A DNA stretch of 64,000 nt from Rhodanobacter sp. B05 (GTDB lineage Bacteria > Pseudomonadota > Gammaproteobacteria > Xanthomonadales > Rhodanobacteraceae). Below, in pieces: positions 44,668 to 53,387 of this stretch. The first letter of the stretch is position 1; the number at the start of each line of letters is the position of its first letter. Below the pieces are notes generated by a model, which was given only the letters and a program-made list of their open reading frames with translations, was not told the DNA's origin and made no database searches. The position numbers were made by a program, and so were the translations under genes. The stretch is from the NCBI RefSeq assembly GCF_002001085.1, contig NZ_MUNU01000015.1, forward strand, positions 310,001 to 374,000. Direction: 5' to 3'.

Positions 44668-46029
44668 GTGATTTCTGGACGAACGCTTGAAAGCTGGTAC
44701 GTCAGCCATCCCTTGCTTCGCGAGCTGGTCGCGCTGCAGGAAACCACCTGGTTCAATCCCGCGGTGGCTCCGGTCGCGGAGTCGATCGGCGATGTGGGAT
44801 TGACGGCGGCGGACGTCGCCGACGCCAGTGCGCGATTGACGCGTTTTGCTTCCTATATCAGGCGCGCGTTTCCGGAGACGGAAAGCAGCGGCGGCATCAT
44901 CGAGTCGGACGTGCGTCCCTTGCCGAAGCTGCATGCCTTGCTGAGTGAGCGCTACGGTCGGACCCTGGACGGATCGCTGTGGCTCAAGCGAGACAGCCAT
45001 CTGCCGATTTCCGGCTCGATCAAGGCGCGCGGCGGCATCCATGAAGTGCTCAAGCATGCCGAGGATCTGGCGTTGGCGGGAAACTTGTTGACGCTTGACG
45101 ACGACTACGCGGTGCTGGACAGCGACAAGGCGCGGGCCTTCTTCGGCCAATACAGGATAGCTGTCGGTTCCACCGGCAATCTTGGCCTGTCCATCGGCAT
45201 CATGGGTGCGGCGCTGGGCTTTCAGGTGACGGTGCACATGTCCGCGGATGCGCGGCAGTGGAAGAAAGCCATGTTGCGCTCGCGCGGCGTGACGGTCATC
45301 GAGTATGCCTCTGATTACAGCGTGGCCATTGCCGAAGGCCGCAAGCAGGCCGAGCTCGATCCTGCGTGTCATTTCGTCGACGATGAAAATTCGGTCAACC
45401 TGTTTCTGGGCTACGCGGTCGCCGCCGAGCGACTGCAGAAGCAATTGGCACAAGCCGGTATTGCCGTGGATGCACAACATCCACTGTTCGTCTACTTGCC
45501 CTGTGGCATCGGCGGCGCGCCCGGTGGCGTGGCCTTCGGCTTGAAGCTGGTCTACGGCGACGCAGTCCACTGTATCTTCGCCGAGCCCACGCACTCGCCG
45601 TGCATGTTGCTGGGCGTCTATACCGGGCTGCACGACGCGGTCTGCGTGCAGGACTTTGGCATCGACAACCTGACGGCTGCGGATGGACTGGCAGTCGGAC
45701 GCGCCTCGGGTTTTGTCGGGAAAGCCATGCAGCGCCTGGTGGATGGCTACTACACCGTCAGCGATGAGGAGATGTACGGCTTGCTGGCGCTGATGGAGCG
45801 CAGCGAGGGCGTGCGCCTGGAACCGTCCGCGCTCGCCGGCGTGCCGGGCATCGCCAGAGTGCATGGTGACCAGGGCTATCGGGCTCGTGCAGGCCTGGAC
45901 AGTCAGGCCATGGCGCAAGCGACGCATCTGGTCTGGGCCACCGGTGGCAACCTGGTGCCACCGGACGAGATGCAAACCTATCTGGACAAGGGCCGGCGAT
46001 TGCTTGCGAAGGATTCAACCACGGGGTGA
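44668..46029 (+). CDS. dsdA: D-serine dehydratase
   Basis: PLP enzyme that deaminates D-serine to pyruvate and ammonia. From a GTG at 44668 it has 453 residues, against about 442 in Escherichia coli. GTG is chosen because an ideal GGAGG lies seven bases upstream and [20 protein letters not shown] aligns with the E. coli N-terminus; an ATG 22 codons upstream would read MVSFFCQ. PLP Lys119 in [28 protein letters not shown], the phosphate-binding [14 protein letters not shown] and [14 protein letters not shown] are all intact. It could serve to detoxify D-serine from peptidoglycan or environmental peptides, consistent with the D-amino acid related hydrolases further right. Confidence 0.93.
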   Translation: MISGRTLESWYVSHPLLRELVALQETTWFNPAVAPVAESIGDVGLTAADVADASARLTRFASYIRRAFPETESSGGIIESDVRPLPKLHALLSERYGRTLDGSLWLKRDSHLPISGSIKARGGIHEVLKHAEDLALAGNLLTLDDDYAVLDSDKARAFFGQYRIAVGSTGNLGLSIGIMGAALGFQVTVHMSADARQWKKAMLRSRGVTVIEYASDYSVAIAEGRKQAELDPACHFVDDENSVNLFLGYAVAAERLQKQLAQAGIAVDAQHPLFVYLPCGIGGAPGGVAFGLKLVYGDAVHCIFAEPTHSPCMLLGVYTGLHDAVCVQDFGIDNLTAADGLAVGRASGFVGKAMQRLVDGYYTVSDEEMYGLLALMERSEGVRLEPSALAGVPGIARVHGDQGYRARAGLDSQAMAQATHLVWATGGNLVPPDEMQTYLDKGRRLLAKDSTTG

Positions 46030-46124
46030 GATGCCTCGATTCCTGAGACACGCAAACAAGGTGGCAAAGTGAGCTGGCTCCTTTTGCGTTCTCCGGCGGT
46101 TGGCGATGGCATGGGCCTGCTAGG

Positions 46125-48128
46125 ATGATCCGGGAACAATGGGACGCGGGCATCGGCGTGGCGGATATCTTTCTTAGCTACAAGCGAGAGGACCGCGCCC
46201 GGGCCGGCCAGATCGTCGTCGCGCTGCGCAAGAGCGGACGGACGGTGTGGTGGGACGAAGGCCTGACTCCGCGCCAGGCCTGGGATGCGACGATCGAGCA
46301 GGAGATCGAGGCGGCGGCGAGCGTCATCGTCCTGTGGTCGACGCGCTCGGTCGCGTCCGACTGGGTTCGCAGCGAGGCGCACTACGCACAGGACCGTTCC
46401 AAGCTGGTGCCGGTCCTCATCGAACCGTGCACCGTCCCGCTGGCCTTCATGCTGAAACAGTCCATCGACCTGTCGCACTGGCGCGAGTCGCCGAACGATC
46501 CGGCGTGGCGCAAGTTGATCGAATGGCTGGACACCCAGGGACCCGCGACCGAGCCGCCGCAGTTGCGCGACCGACGCGCTCGCTGGATCCGCTGGCCGGG
46601 TCGAAAGACACTGATCGTCGCCGCGTTCGCCATCGCTGCCTTGCTGGCCGCGTTTTTCGTCTACCGGTCGAAGGTCGATCACGGCGGAGCGTCGAGCATT
46701 CGTGTCGCTGCGTTCGATACGCTGCCTGGCGATCAGGCGGCAGCGTCCTTCTCGCAGGGCTTTGCCGCCGATCTCGCGCAAATCGTCACCTCCGGCGGCT
46801 CCAGGCTGCGGGTGCTCGATGGGACAGCCGCCGGGGCTCCTGCAGGCGCCTCCGATTTCACCTTGAACGGCAGCGTGCGCAGCGTGGCGGGCAGCCTGCG
46901 CGCGACGCTGACGCTGAACTCCGCAGCGGATGGCGCGATCATCTGGTCGACCGGCCTGGCACGGCCGGTCGCCGAGGCCGAAGCCATGCATCACGAAGCC
47001 GAGGTGCGCATGGGCGCGGTGTTCGTCTGCGCGCTCGACGAGACCGCACGTGACCGCGCCATCGTCAGCCTCGACGCGCTCAAGGTTTATCTGCAGGCGT
47101 GCGAAGCGCTGCCGAGCGGCGACGACCTGCACACCCGCAAGCTCCTGCGTGACGTCACCCGGCTTGCCCCCGATTTCGCGCAAGGCTGGGGCACACTTGC
47201 CGAATGGAATGGCTTTCTCGTCGGGGAAGGTGGCGACGACGTGCCTGCCGCGCGCAAGGAGGCGCTTGATGCGGCAGCACGCGCGCTCGTGATCGATCCA
47301 CGCAACTCGGCCGCCTGGGTGGCACGCGGCATGACCAGGACGCAGGTCGGCGAATGGCCTGCGGCCCAGGCCGATCTGGCCCAGGCGCTGGCGCTCAACC
47401 CCGACGATCCGATCGGCAATTATTTCTACGCCTCCAACCTCATCAACGTCGGCCGCAGCAGCGAAGCGCTCGACTATGCGATGCGCGCGGCAAATTCGGG
47501 ACCGCAGTTCTGGCCCAAGACGCTGCAGGTCATCATGACGCTGGCGGACCTCGATCGCGTCGACGAGGCGCAGGCGATGCTGGCCACCGCATTGAAGACA
47601 TGGCCCGATAACGACGGACTCAAGGATTTCGCGGTGATTCTGGCGGTGCATTACGCCGACCCGACCAAGGCCGCTGCAACGCTCGATGATCCCGTACTCA
47701 CGGCGGGGCAAAGTTTGGCGTATCAGCATCTGCTCCGGCTTGAGGCGGATGCCAGGGCGAATCCGTCGCAAGCCACGATCGAAGCGGCGGCAAGCGCGAT
47801 CAAGGCGCGTTATATCGGCCCGGACAAAGCTTTCGACGCGGCGCTCCACTTCATGCTGATCGGTCGCATCGATGATGCCTATGCCAGCATCGGCGAGATG
47901 CGAGCGCATCTGATGAATGCGCCCTATGTCGAAAACCCGTCGCCTTTCTTCCGGCCCTATGCCGCGAAGTTTCGCGCCGATCCGCACTTCATGACGCTGG
48001 CCGCGAAGCTCGGACTCGTCGCGATCTGGAAGACGACGAAGTGGCCGGATTTCTGCACCGCGAGCGACGCGCCTTACGATTGCCGCGCAAAACAAGGCAA
48101 AGAGATCAGCGTCGGTTCTTCCCGGTAA
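46125..48128 (+). CDS. TIR-domain membrane protein with TolB-like and TPR domains
   Basis: 667 residues. Residues about 12-145 form a TIR domain (VADIFLSYKREDRARAG, TVWWDEGL, ASVIVLWSTRSVASDWVRSE); the Glu84 in DWVRSE aligns with the catalytic Glu of NADase TIR proteins such as SARM1. Residues about 165-187 (KTLIVAAFAIAALLAAFFV) are one membrane helix; the rest is outside the cytoplasm: a TolB/FlgO-like domain about 195-310 (RVAAFDTLPGDQAAASF) and TPR-like repeats from about 350. This plan resembles adenylate-cyclase-like TIR-TolB-TPR receptors of Proteobacteria. NAD cleavage or signalling upon stress is possible but unproven. Start uncertain: ATG 46125 or GTG 46158; neither has a strong ribosome site. 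Confidence 0.82.
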   Translation: MIREQWDAGIGVADIFLSYKREDRARAGQIVVALRKSGRTVWWDEGLTPRQAWDATIEQEIEAAASVIVLWSTRSVASDWVRSEAHYAQDRSKLVPVLIEPCTVPLAFMLKQSIDLSHWRESPNDPAWRKLIEWLDTQGPATEPPQLRDRRARWIRWPGRKTLIVAAFAIAALLAAFFVYRSKVDHGGASSIRVAAFDTLPGDQAAASFSQGFAADLAQIVTSGGSRLRVLDGTAAGAPAGASDFTLNGSVRSVAGSLRATLTLNSAADGAIIWSTGLARPVAEAEAMHHEAEVRMGAVFVCALDETARDRAIVSLDALKVYLQACEALPSGDDLHTRKLLRDVTRLAPDFAQGWGTLAEWNGFLVGEGGDDVPAARKEALDAAARALVIDPRNSAAWVARGMTRTQVGEWPAAQADLAQALALNPDDPIGNYFYASNLINVGRSSEALDYAMRAANSGPQFWPKTLQVIMTLADLDRVDEAQAMLATALKTWPDNDGLKDFAVILAVHYADPTKAAATLDDPVLTAGQSLAYQHLLRLEADARANPSQATIEAAASAIKARYIGPDKAFDAALHFMLIGRIDDAYASIGEMRAHLMNAPYVENPSPFFRPYAAKFRADPHFMTLAAKLGLVAIWKTTKWPDFCTASDAPYDCRAKQGKEISVGSSR

Positions 48129-48180
48129 TCGCTCCGCGATTTTGTCCGGGACGCAGGTCTGCGTGAGTGCGCTGCGGGCA

Positions 48181-48537
48181 TCAATGCCGTGTGCGCTTGC
48201 TGCCCGCGCTGGCGGGTTGCATCTCGACATTCAAGGTGAAGGTGCGTTGTTCGTCCGCCTGCATGGCGCCGACGCCGACCAGCTTGCGCGCGATCTCCTC
48301 GCCGTGTTCGTTGCGGATGGTCAGTACCATCGAGTATTCCCACGCGCCGCTGTCGGCGGGGTTGCGAAAGCTGCCTTCCACGCGCAGCGGCACGGACGCC
48401 GGCGCCGCAATCGCGTTGGTGGGTTCACTGAAGCGCAGCTTGTGGCGGCAGGCGGGGCACACGGCCGCACTTTCCAGGATGGTCTCCCGGCAGTGCGGAC
48501 AGGTGCGTGTCGCCCCGGCGGTCCCCGGATTGCTCAT
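48181..48537 (-). CDS. Zinc-ribbon small protein, coupled to bactofilin
   Basis: 118 residues, starts with ATG 48537 that overlaps the bactofilin stop (ATGA), so the two are co-translated. The N-terminus has a double CxxC zinc ribbon (CPHCRETILESAAVCPACRH), followed by a beta-rich domain with SVPLRVEGSFRNP and WEYSMVLTIRNEHGEEIARK, reminiscent of a galactose-binding or Ig-like fold. It is presumably cytoplasmic and may bind the bactofilin filaments or nucleic acid. No precise function is known to me. Confidence 0.75.
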   Translation of the reverse strand: MSNPGTAGATRTCPHCRETILESAAVCPACRHKLRFSEPTNAIAAPASVPLRVEGSFRNPADSGAWEYSMVLTIRNEHGEEIARKLVGVGAMQADEQRTFTLNVEMQPASAGSKRTRH

Positions 48538-49061
48538 GAAGCGGTGCCGTCGTGCCCATGGGTCTTGTGCGCGCTGTTGCCGTTCTTCGCATCGTCCCAG
48601 CCGAACTCGGCCTGGCCGCGCATGCGCGAACCCGCCGCCACGCTGAGCGAGCCTGCCTTCAGGTCGCCGGTCAGCGCGCCGCTTTGCTGCAACTCCACGT
48701 GCGCCGCGGATTCGATGTTGCCGATCAGTTCGCCCGCGATGGTGACCTTCTCGGCGCGCACGCTGCCGGTCACCTTGGCGCCGGGTTCGATGGTGAGGTC
48801 GCCGAGCACGTTGACGTCGCCCTTGAAACTGCCGGCGATGCGTACATGGCCTGCGCCTTCGATCTTGCCCTCGATGGTGATATCGGGCGCAATCAGCGAT
48901 TCGGCCTTCGGCTTGCCCGGTGCGGGCGCGGGTGCGGGACGGGGTGCGGGCTGCACCGGCGTTTCGGCTACGGGTTTGGTCTCCGGGATACCGATGTGCG
49001 CCAGGTCCGTGGCTTCGGGTGTTGCGGCGGAGGTCTTGACGGGTTCTTTCCACAGGGCCAT
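48534..49061 (-). CDS. Bactofilin (polymer-forming cytoskeletal protein)
   Basis: 175 residues. ATG 49061 has CGGAG upstream. Pro-rich N-terminal tail (PAPRPAPAPAPGKPKAES), then the bactofilin core: APDITIEGKIEGAGHVRIAG, SFKGDVNVLGDLTIEPGA and VTGSVRAEKVTIAGELIGNI, alternating hydrophobic pattern of a right-handed beta-helix that polymerises without nucleotide. Bactofilins scaffold cell-shape and envelope enzymes. Short disordered tails at both ends are typical. Its stop overlaps the start of a zinc-ribbon gene, forming a two-gene operon. Confidence 0.88.
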   Translation of the reverse strand: MALWKEPVKTSAATPEATDLAHIGIPETKPVAETPVQPAPRPAPAPAPGKPKAESLIAPDITIEGKIEGAGHVRIAGSFKGDVNVLGDLTIEPGAKVTGSVRAEKVTIAGELIGNIESAAHVELQQSGALTGDLKAGSLSVAAGSRMRGQAEFGWDDAKNGNSAHKTHGHDGTAS

Positions 49062-49235
49062 GGCGGGACTCCGGTTTCGGTCAGGCGGAGGGTCAGCCTA
49101 CCTCCCAAACGGCGCACAAAAACGGGGTCGGGGTCACTTACCTGTGCGAAAGCAGGGTTAGGTTCAGGTTCGCCTCCTAATTGGCTGTTTGTCATGGACT
49201 TGAGCGCTCCAACGCCAAGCGGGGCGATCACTCTT
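49062..49235. repeat. RAYT-type repeat fragments upstream of the AraC pseudogene
   Basis: AAAAACGGGGTCGGGGTCAC (about 49120-49139) followed by TTACC, and AGGGTTAGGTTCAGGTTCGC (about 49154-49173), are variants of the CGGGGTCAGGTTCACTT family seen at 14092 and 14259. They separate the bactofilin operon from the pseudogene. Confidence 0.6.
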
Positions 49236-49425
49236 ATGACCAGCAAGCGCGTCGCCGTGCAGCGCCTGCGCGATCTCGCCCGGCTGCGCCGCGTGCGCGA
49301 CCGGATCGATCGGGGATGCGCGCAGCTGCTGGATGTCGAGGCGCTCGTCCACGGCGTGCACATGTCGGCGGGGCACTTTCAGCACGCGCTCCACCGAGCC
49401 GGCCGCAACCCGTGTTGCCCGTTTG
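49236..49425 (+). pseudogene. AraC-family regulator pseudogene with internal deletion
   Basis: From ATG 49236 the frame MTSKRVAVQRLRDLARLRRVRDRIDR is closely related to the intact gene at 50899. After GVHMSAGH (about 49373) the DNA jumps from the first helix-turn-helix to a segment matching the end of the intact gene (TTTCAGCACGCGCT against CTTCAGCACGCGCT at 51189). About 150 bases are missing and the frame is shifted, giving an unrelated tail. The preceding spacer also shares similarity with that of the intact gene, so this is a decayed duplicate. Confidence 0.8.
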
Positions 49426-49428
49426 ACT

Positions 49429-49544
49429 TAGGGATGCCCTGATCTATTCAGCACAGGCGGCCAGCCTGCCTTCGCCTTCGCGCCACCCAGCTGCAGGCAG
49501 ACATGACCGGTGACGCCTGCGTTGAATAGATCAGGGCATCCCTA
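49429..49544. mobile_element. 116-bp MITE-like element with perfect 22-bp terminal inverted repeats
   Basis: Left end 49429-49450 (TAGGGATGCCCTGATCTATT and CA) and right end 49523-49544 are exact reverse complements. The 72 bases between have no coding sequence. A TA dinucleotide at each end may be a target duplication, as for TA- or YTAR-targeting families. It lies just after the AraC pseudogene and its right end provides the stop codon of the ATP-grasp gene read on the minus strand. Confidence 0.85.
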
Positions 49545-50408
49545 GAGGGCCCTTTCGCGGGCGAAGTGTCTGATGTACGCGAAGAAATAACCGCACAAAC
49601 TGCGCCCGAACCGCGGGTTGATCTCCAGCAACAGTGGCCGGTTATCGCGGATTTTGTAATTGAAGCAACACAGCCCTTCGAAACCAATCGCCGAGAGCAC
49701 GGCCGCAAACAGTTCCTGGTGCGGGCAGTGGCCCAGCAGTCTGTAGCTCGGAGAGTTCCGACCCTTGATCGGAGTGTCGGTGTCGAAGCCGTACTCGATG
49801 TTCAACGAAAACACGACCCTGCCGTCCTTGAACAACACGTGCGTGGCATATTCGACCGGTCCCACGACGAAATCCTGTGCAAAGTAATCAGGGTCCGTCC
49901 GTTTGTCCGACAAACCTTCCTCCTGCGCCTTGTCGACAACGATGTGGCTGTGCTGGCCGGCTTCGTCGATACTTTTCTTCAGGATGTACGGATAGCCAAT
50001 CTGGCTGCCTGTCCGCGGAATGTATTCGCCGAACCCCTTGCGGACAAGCACCTGGTTGAACTGCTGCTTGTCATCACACAACAGGACGCTTTGCATGCTC
50101 GGAATGGGGATGGGGTTGTCGGCGATCCGGTCACGTACGGTGTCGAGGAATTTCAGATCCTCGATGGTCAGGGGCACGACGAGGTCGTAGTCCTCCAGGC
50201 TTGCCCTGGTGAGATCGCCGAAAGTCACTGCGTGCCGGGTGAGGCGGAATTTCCTCCTCATGACGTCCGTCCAGCCGTCCCGATCGGAAATCAGGATCCT
50301 CATCCCGCCACCGGGCAATGCATACGCCCGGGCCAGTTCAGTGGCAATGAAAGCCTTGCTGGCGAGCTGTGCGTGCCATTGCTTCAGTCGGATTGACACG
50401 CCATTCAT
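49542..50408 (-). CDS. ATP-grasp domain protein, C-terminus possibly cut by the MITE
   Basis: 288 residues from ATG 50408 (GGGA upstream; ATG 50414 possible). N-terminal region with GMRILISDRDGWTDV and DLVVPLTIEDLKFLDTVRDRI binds one substrate; the ATP-grasp fold follows with YPYILKKSIDEAGQHSHIVV, DYFAQDFVVGPVEYATHVLF and the Mg-binding LCCFNYKIRDNRPLLLEINPRFG. These are complete. The final residues RERAL are followed by a TAG that lies within the right end of the MITE at 49544, so the native C-terminus has probably been replaced. ATP-grasp proteins ligate carboxylates to amines; substrate unknown, no partner genes are near. Confidence 0.82.
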   Translation of the reverse strand: MNGVSIRLKQWHAQLASKAFIATELARAYALPGGGMRILISDRDGWTDVMRRKFRLTRHAVTFGDLTRASLEDYDLVVPLTIEDLKFLDTVRDRIADNPIPIPSMQSVLLCDDKQQFNQVLVRKGFGEYIPRTGSQIGYPYILKKSIDEAGQHSHIVVDKAQEEGLSDKRTDPDYFAQDFVVGPVEYATHVLFKDGRVVFSLNIEYGFDTDTPIKGRNSPSYRLLGHCPHQELFAAVLSAIGFEGLCCFNYKIRDNRPLLLEINPRFGRSLCGYFFAYIRHFARERAL

Positions 50409-50684
50409 GGGCATTCCCGGGCGCAGTTATTGGCCGGATTCGCGTTCGCCAAAGAGAGCATCGGTTGATACCGGATAAAGCTCAATACTACTTTGCGGGA
50501 TGGACCGGATTGCACCTGGAGTTGAAAAAAGTAATCAGGGCCGAAACCGGATCGCGCAAGAAACCCGGCAGCCGCAGGGACAGTGCCGAGGTCGAGTGCA
50601 ACCGCAAGATGTTTCGCTTTTCGGATCACGTGTTCGAGCGCGCCTTGGCGGTTGAAGATACGGACTTGGCCGGGGATGAGTTGC
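50409..50684. other. Gene-free stretch upstream of the ATP-grasp gene
   Basis: No supported gene. A minus-strand frame of about 120 codons crosses this stretch (GALEHVIRKAKHLAVALDLG) but has no ribosome site and no recognised family; it may be decayed coding DNA adjoining the IS481 relic. The promoter of the ATP-grasp gene should be here. Confidence 0.4.
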
Positions 50685-50852
50685 CCGCACCGTCTCGTCC
50701 GGCATCCACGACAGGCACTTGACGTTGACGTGAACGAAGCCCGGCGCGTGGTCCTTGAACGTCTTGCGCTCAACCGGGGGGGTGTCCCTGCTCCCGACCG
50801 GGCGTTTGTTCAGACCATGACGCTGCGGGCAGCGCGCCAGTCCCGATCGCCA
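50685..50852 (-). pseudogene. IS481-family transposase relic
   Basis: A 56-codon minus-strand stretch reads WRSGLARCPQRHGLNKRP followed by RKTFKDHAPGFVHVNVKCL and MPDETVR. This matches the IS481 integrase-core sequence in which RHGL-R-P is followed by FKDY-PG-VH-DVKYL and MPDE; the first catalytic Asp is changed to Asn (VHVNVK). Flanks do not continue the transposase in the same frame, so only a fragment remains, right next to the AraC gene. Confidence 0.65.
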
Positions 50853-50898
50853 TACGGCAGGCTTGAGCACTCCGGCACCACGTGGGACGATCGCGCAG

Positions 50899-51363
50899 AT
50901 GAACAGCCGACCCGCCGCAGTACAACATCTGCGCGATCTCGCCCGGCTGCGCCGTGTGCGCGACCGGATCGACCGGGAGTACGCGCAGCCGCTGGATGTC
51001 GAGGCGCTCGCCCACGGCGTGCACATGTCGGGCGGGCACCTCAGCCGCCAGTTCAAGCTGGCCTTCGGCGAGTCGCCGTACAGTTATTTGATGACCCGGC
51101 GCATCGAGCGCGCGATGGCGATGTTGCGTCGTGGCGACCTCAGTGTCACCGAGATCTGCTTCGCGGTCGGCTGCGCGTCGCTGGGTACCTTCAGCACGCG
51201 CTTCACCGAGCTGGCCGGGGTGCCGCCCAGCGTGTATCGGCGAGAGGCGGCGGCCGCGACGGCAGGCATGCCGTCCTGCGTGGCGAGACAGGTGACGCGA
51301 CCGGTCAGGACGCAACCGATCAGGAATGGAGAAGCGCCGGCCCCCGAGTCGGACTTAGCATGA
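50899..51363 (+). CDS. AraC-family transcriptional regulator (HTH domain only)
   Basis: 154 residues, essentially just the DNA-binding domain: helix-turn-helix one with LDVEALAHGVHMSGGHLSRQFK, HTH two with LSVTEICFAVGCASLGTFSTRF and the terminal ELAGVPPSVYRREA. There is no ligand-binding arm, so it may be always active or work with another factor. ATG 50899 starts MNSRPAAVQHLRDLARL. A TTG at 50863 is an alternative. Its stop overlaps the VOC gene start (ATGA), forming an operon of three with the VOC and DUF1801 genes; regulators of this short type are often encoded with such small proteins. A decayed paralogue lies at 49236. Confidence 0.85.
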   Translation: MNSRPAAVQHLRDLARLRRVRDRIDREYAQPLDVEALAHGVHMSGGHLSRQFKLAFGESPYSYLMTRRIERAMAMLRRGDLSVTEICFAVGCASLGTFSTRFTELAGVPPSVYRREAAAATAGMPSCVARQVTRPVRTQPIRNGEAPAPESDLA

Positions 51364-51806
51364 CGGCTCCTTCCATATCGGGCACGACGGCCATGGACAT
51401 CAATATTCACGCGAGCTTTCTTCCGCAAACCGACCCGGATGCCTCGCTGGCGTTCTATCGCGACATCCTGGGCTTCGAGGTGCGCAACGACGTCGGTTAC
51501 AACGGGATGCGCTGGATCACGGTCGGCCCGCCCGACCAGCCCGGCACGTCCATCGTGCTGTACCCGCCAGCGGCAAGTCCCGGCGTCACCGATGACGAGA
51601 AACGCACCATCGCCGAGATGATGGCCAAGGGCACCTACGCGATCATGCTGCTGGCCACCAGGGACCTCGACGCGGCCTTCGAGCGGATCCAGGCCAGCGG
51701 TGCCGAGATCGTCGAGGAGCCGACGCAGCAGCCGTACGGAGTCCGCGACTGCGCCGTGCGCGATCCCGCGGGCAACCTGCTGCGCGTGCAGGAGCGGCGT
51801 TCATGA
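51360..51806 (+). CDS. VOC-family (glyoxalase/bleomycin-resistance fold) protein
   Basis: 148 residues. INIHASFLPQTDPDASLAFYRDILGFEVRND is the standard first half of a VOC protein, with a second half CAVRDPAGNLLRVQERR containing the metal-ligand Glu. The ATG at 51360 overlaps the AraC stop; an internal Met at 51393 could also start. Such proteins act as lyases, dioxygenases or antibiotic binders, and the substrate here cannot be predicted. It ends in ATGA overlap with the DUF1801 gene. Confidence 0.85.
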   Translation: MTAPSISGTTAMDINIHASFLPQTDPDASLAFYRDILGFEVRNDVGYNGMRWITVGPPDQPGTSIVLYPPAASPGVTDDEKRTIAEMMAKGTYAIMLLATRDLDAAFERIQASGAEIVEEPTQQPYGVRDCAVRDPAGNLLRVQERRS

Positions 51807-52213
51807 AGAACGGGAAGAGCAGCGGAAAAGAAGCAAGCGCAGGCGAGGCTCCCGCCAAGCTGATCGATGCGCGGATCAGGGAACTCGGCGATTGGCGCGG
51901 CGAGACGCTCGCTCGGGTCCGGGCGCTGATCAAGCAAGCCATCCCCGACGTGGTCGAGGAATGGAAGTGGCGCGGGGTGCCGGTGTGGTATCACGCCGGG
52001 ATGATCTGCACCGGCGAGACGTACAAGAAGGCCGTGAAGATGACCTTCGCCAAGGGCGCCGCGCTGGATGACCCTGCAGGCCTTTTCAACTCCAGCCTCG
52101 AAGGCAATACCCGGCGCGCCATCGATTTTCACGAAAGCGACAAGATCGATGAGAAGGCGTTGAAGGCGCTGATTCGTGCTGCCGTGGCGCTGAATACGTC
52201 CAGGGCTGGTTAG
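51803..52213 (+). CDS. DUF1801 (YdhG-like) protein
   Basis: 136 residues. LGDWRGETLARVRALIKQAIPDVVEEWKWRGVPVWYHAGMICTGETYKK is a clear DUF1801 sequence, a family with an iron-chaperone-like (frataxin-fold-like) structure and unproven function. Start ATG 51803 overlaps the stop of the VOC gene. The end (EKALKALIRAAVALNTS) is the common C-terminus. Last gene of the AraC-VOC-DUF1801 operon. Confidence 0.85.
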   Translation: MKNGKSSGKEASAGEAPAKLIDARIRELGDWRGETLARVRALIKQAIPDVVEEWKWRGVPVWYHAGMICTGETYKKAVKMTFAKGAALDDPAGLFNSSLEGNTRRAIDFHESDKIDEKALKALIRAAVALNTSRAG

Positions 52214-52422
52214 CGGCCGGGGGCAACGCTGGTGCGACCGGTCAGGCGGCCGTCGGCTCATCAAACCGCCCCGACAATCTGGTTCCCGGGCATGCACGAA
52301 TTCATCGCACCGCGCGAAGTCATCGCGAACGCGCTACATTCCGCCGGGGATCGTCCCGGCATCGACCGGCTTGCGCTCCCGACGACCTTGCCGTCGTTCC
52401 AGCCATCCAGTCGGGGATCACC

Positions 52423-53349
52423 ATGAAGCGTCCATTGTTCTGCGCTGTCGTCGCCAGCGGTCTTGCCCTGGGTCTGCTGGTCGGTACCAGTCCGGCCTGG
52501 TCGAAGCCTCCAGTGTCCGCCCACGGCAGCAGTCTCCTGAGCACACCGAAACGCGCGGACCGTGCCGAAATGCAGACGATGCAGATCCCCAGCCATGGCG
52601 CGCTGATGAACGCCCTGGTCTACGTGGCTGCCGGTGCCGGGCCGCATCCGGCGGTGATCCTGCTGCATGGCTTTCCCGGCAACGAGCGGAATCTCGACCT
52701 GGCGCAGGCCATCCGTCGCGCCGGCTGGGACGTGCTCTATTTCAACTATCGTGGCTCGTGGGGCACGCCGGGCAACTTCTCGTTCGCGCACAGCATCGAG
52801 GATACGGCGGCGGCGATCGCCTACCTGCGCCAGCCGGACGTCGCCAGGGCGCTGCGTCTCGATCCCGCACGCATCGTGCTGATCGGCCACAGCATGGGCG
52901 GCTTCATGACGGTCGAAAGCGCTGCTGCCGATCCGGCGATCAAGGCCTTCGCCACCATCTCCGCCGCCGACATGGCCGGCCGCGCGCAGGCGCTCGTTCG
53001 CACGGACGGAGAAGTCGCCGGCATCAAGGCCATGAGTACGGGCCTGGCCGACGAAGGCATGGCTCCGCTGAGCGGCTGCACGCCGGAAGGCCTGGCGCGG
53101 GAGCTGGTCGAGCACGCACCGGACTGGACCTTCCCCTCGAAAGTCGATGCATTGAAGGATCGCACCGCGCTCGTCATCACTTCCGACGACGGCCTTGCGC
53201 AAACAAACCTCGCCTTCGCCGCTGCCCTTCGCCAGGCCGGCGACAGCCGCGTCAGCACCGTGCACCTGCCCACCGATCATGCGTATTCGGATCAGCGGCT
53301 TGAACTGTCGAAAGCCGTGTTGAAGTGGCTGGCAGGGTTGCCGAAGTAG
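52423..53349 (+). CDS. Exported alpha/beta hydrolase
   Basis: 308 residues. ATG 52423 follows GGGGATCACC; signal peptide MKRPLFCAVVASGLALGLL ends near SPAWSKPP. Catalytic Ser in IGHSMGGFMTVE, oxyanion block LLHGFPGNERN, and the candidate Asp (ITSDDGL) and His (LPTDHAYSDQR), so the triad is complete. Family: dienelactone hydrolase or X-Pro dipeptidyl-peptidase-like esterases. Substrate unknown. Monocistronic, convergent with the M19-like gene on the other strand. Confidence 0.82.
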   Translation: MKRPLFCAVVASGLALGLLVGTSPAWSKPPVSAHGSSLLSTPKRADRAEMQTMQIPSHGALMNALVYVAAGAGPHPAVILLHGFPGNERNLDLAQAIRRAGWDVLYFNYRGSWGTPGNFSFAHSIEDTAAAIAYLRQPDVARALRLDPARIVLIGHSMGGFMTVESAAADPAIKAFATISAADMAGRAQALVRTDGEVAGIKAMSTGLADEGMAPLSGCTPEGLARELVEHAPDWTFPSKVDALKDRTALVITSDDGLAQTNLAFAAALRQAGDSRVSTVHLPTDHAYSDQRLELSKAVLKWLAGLPK

Positions 53350-53387
53350 AGGCGTATGGCGGGCACGCTGACCCCCGGAGAGGGTTG

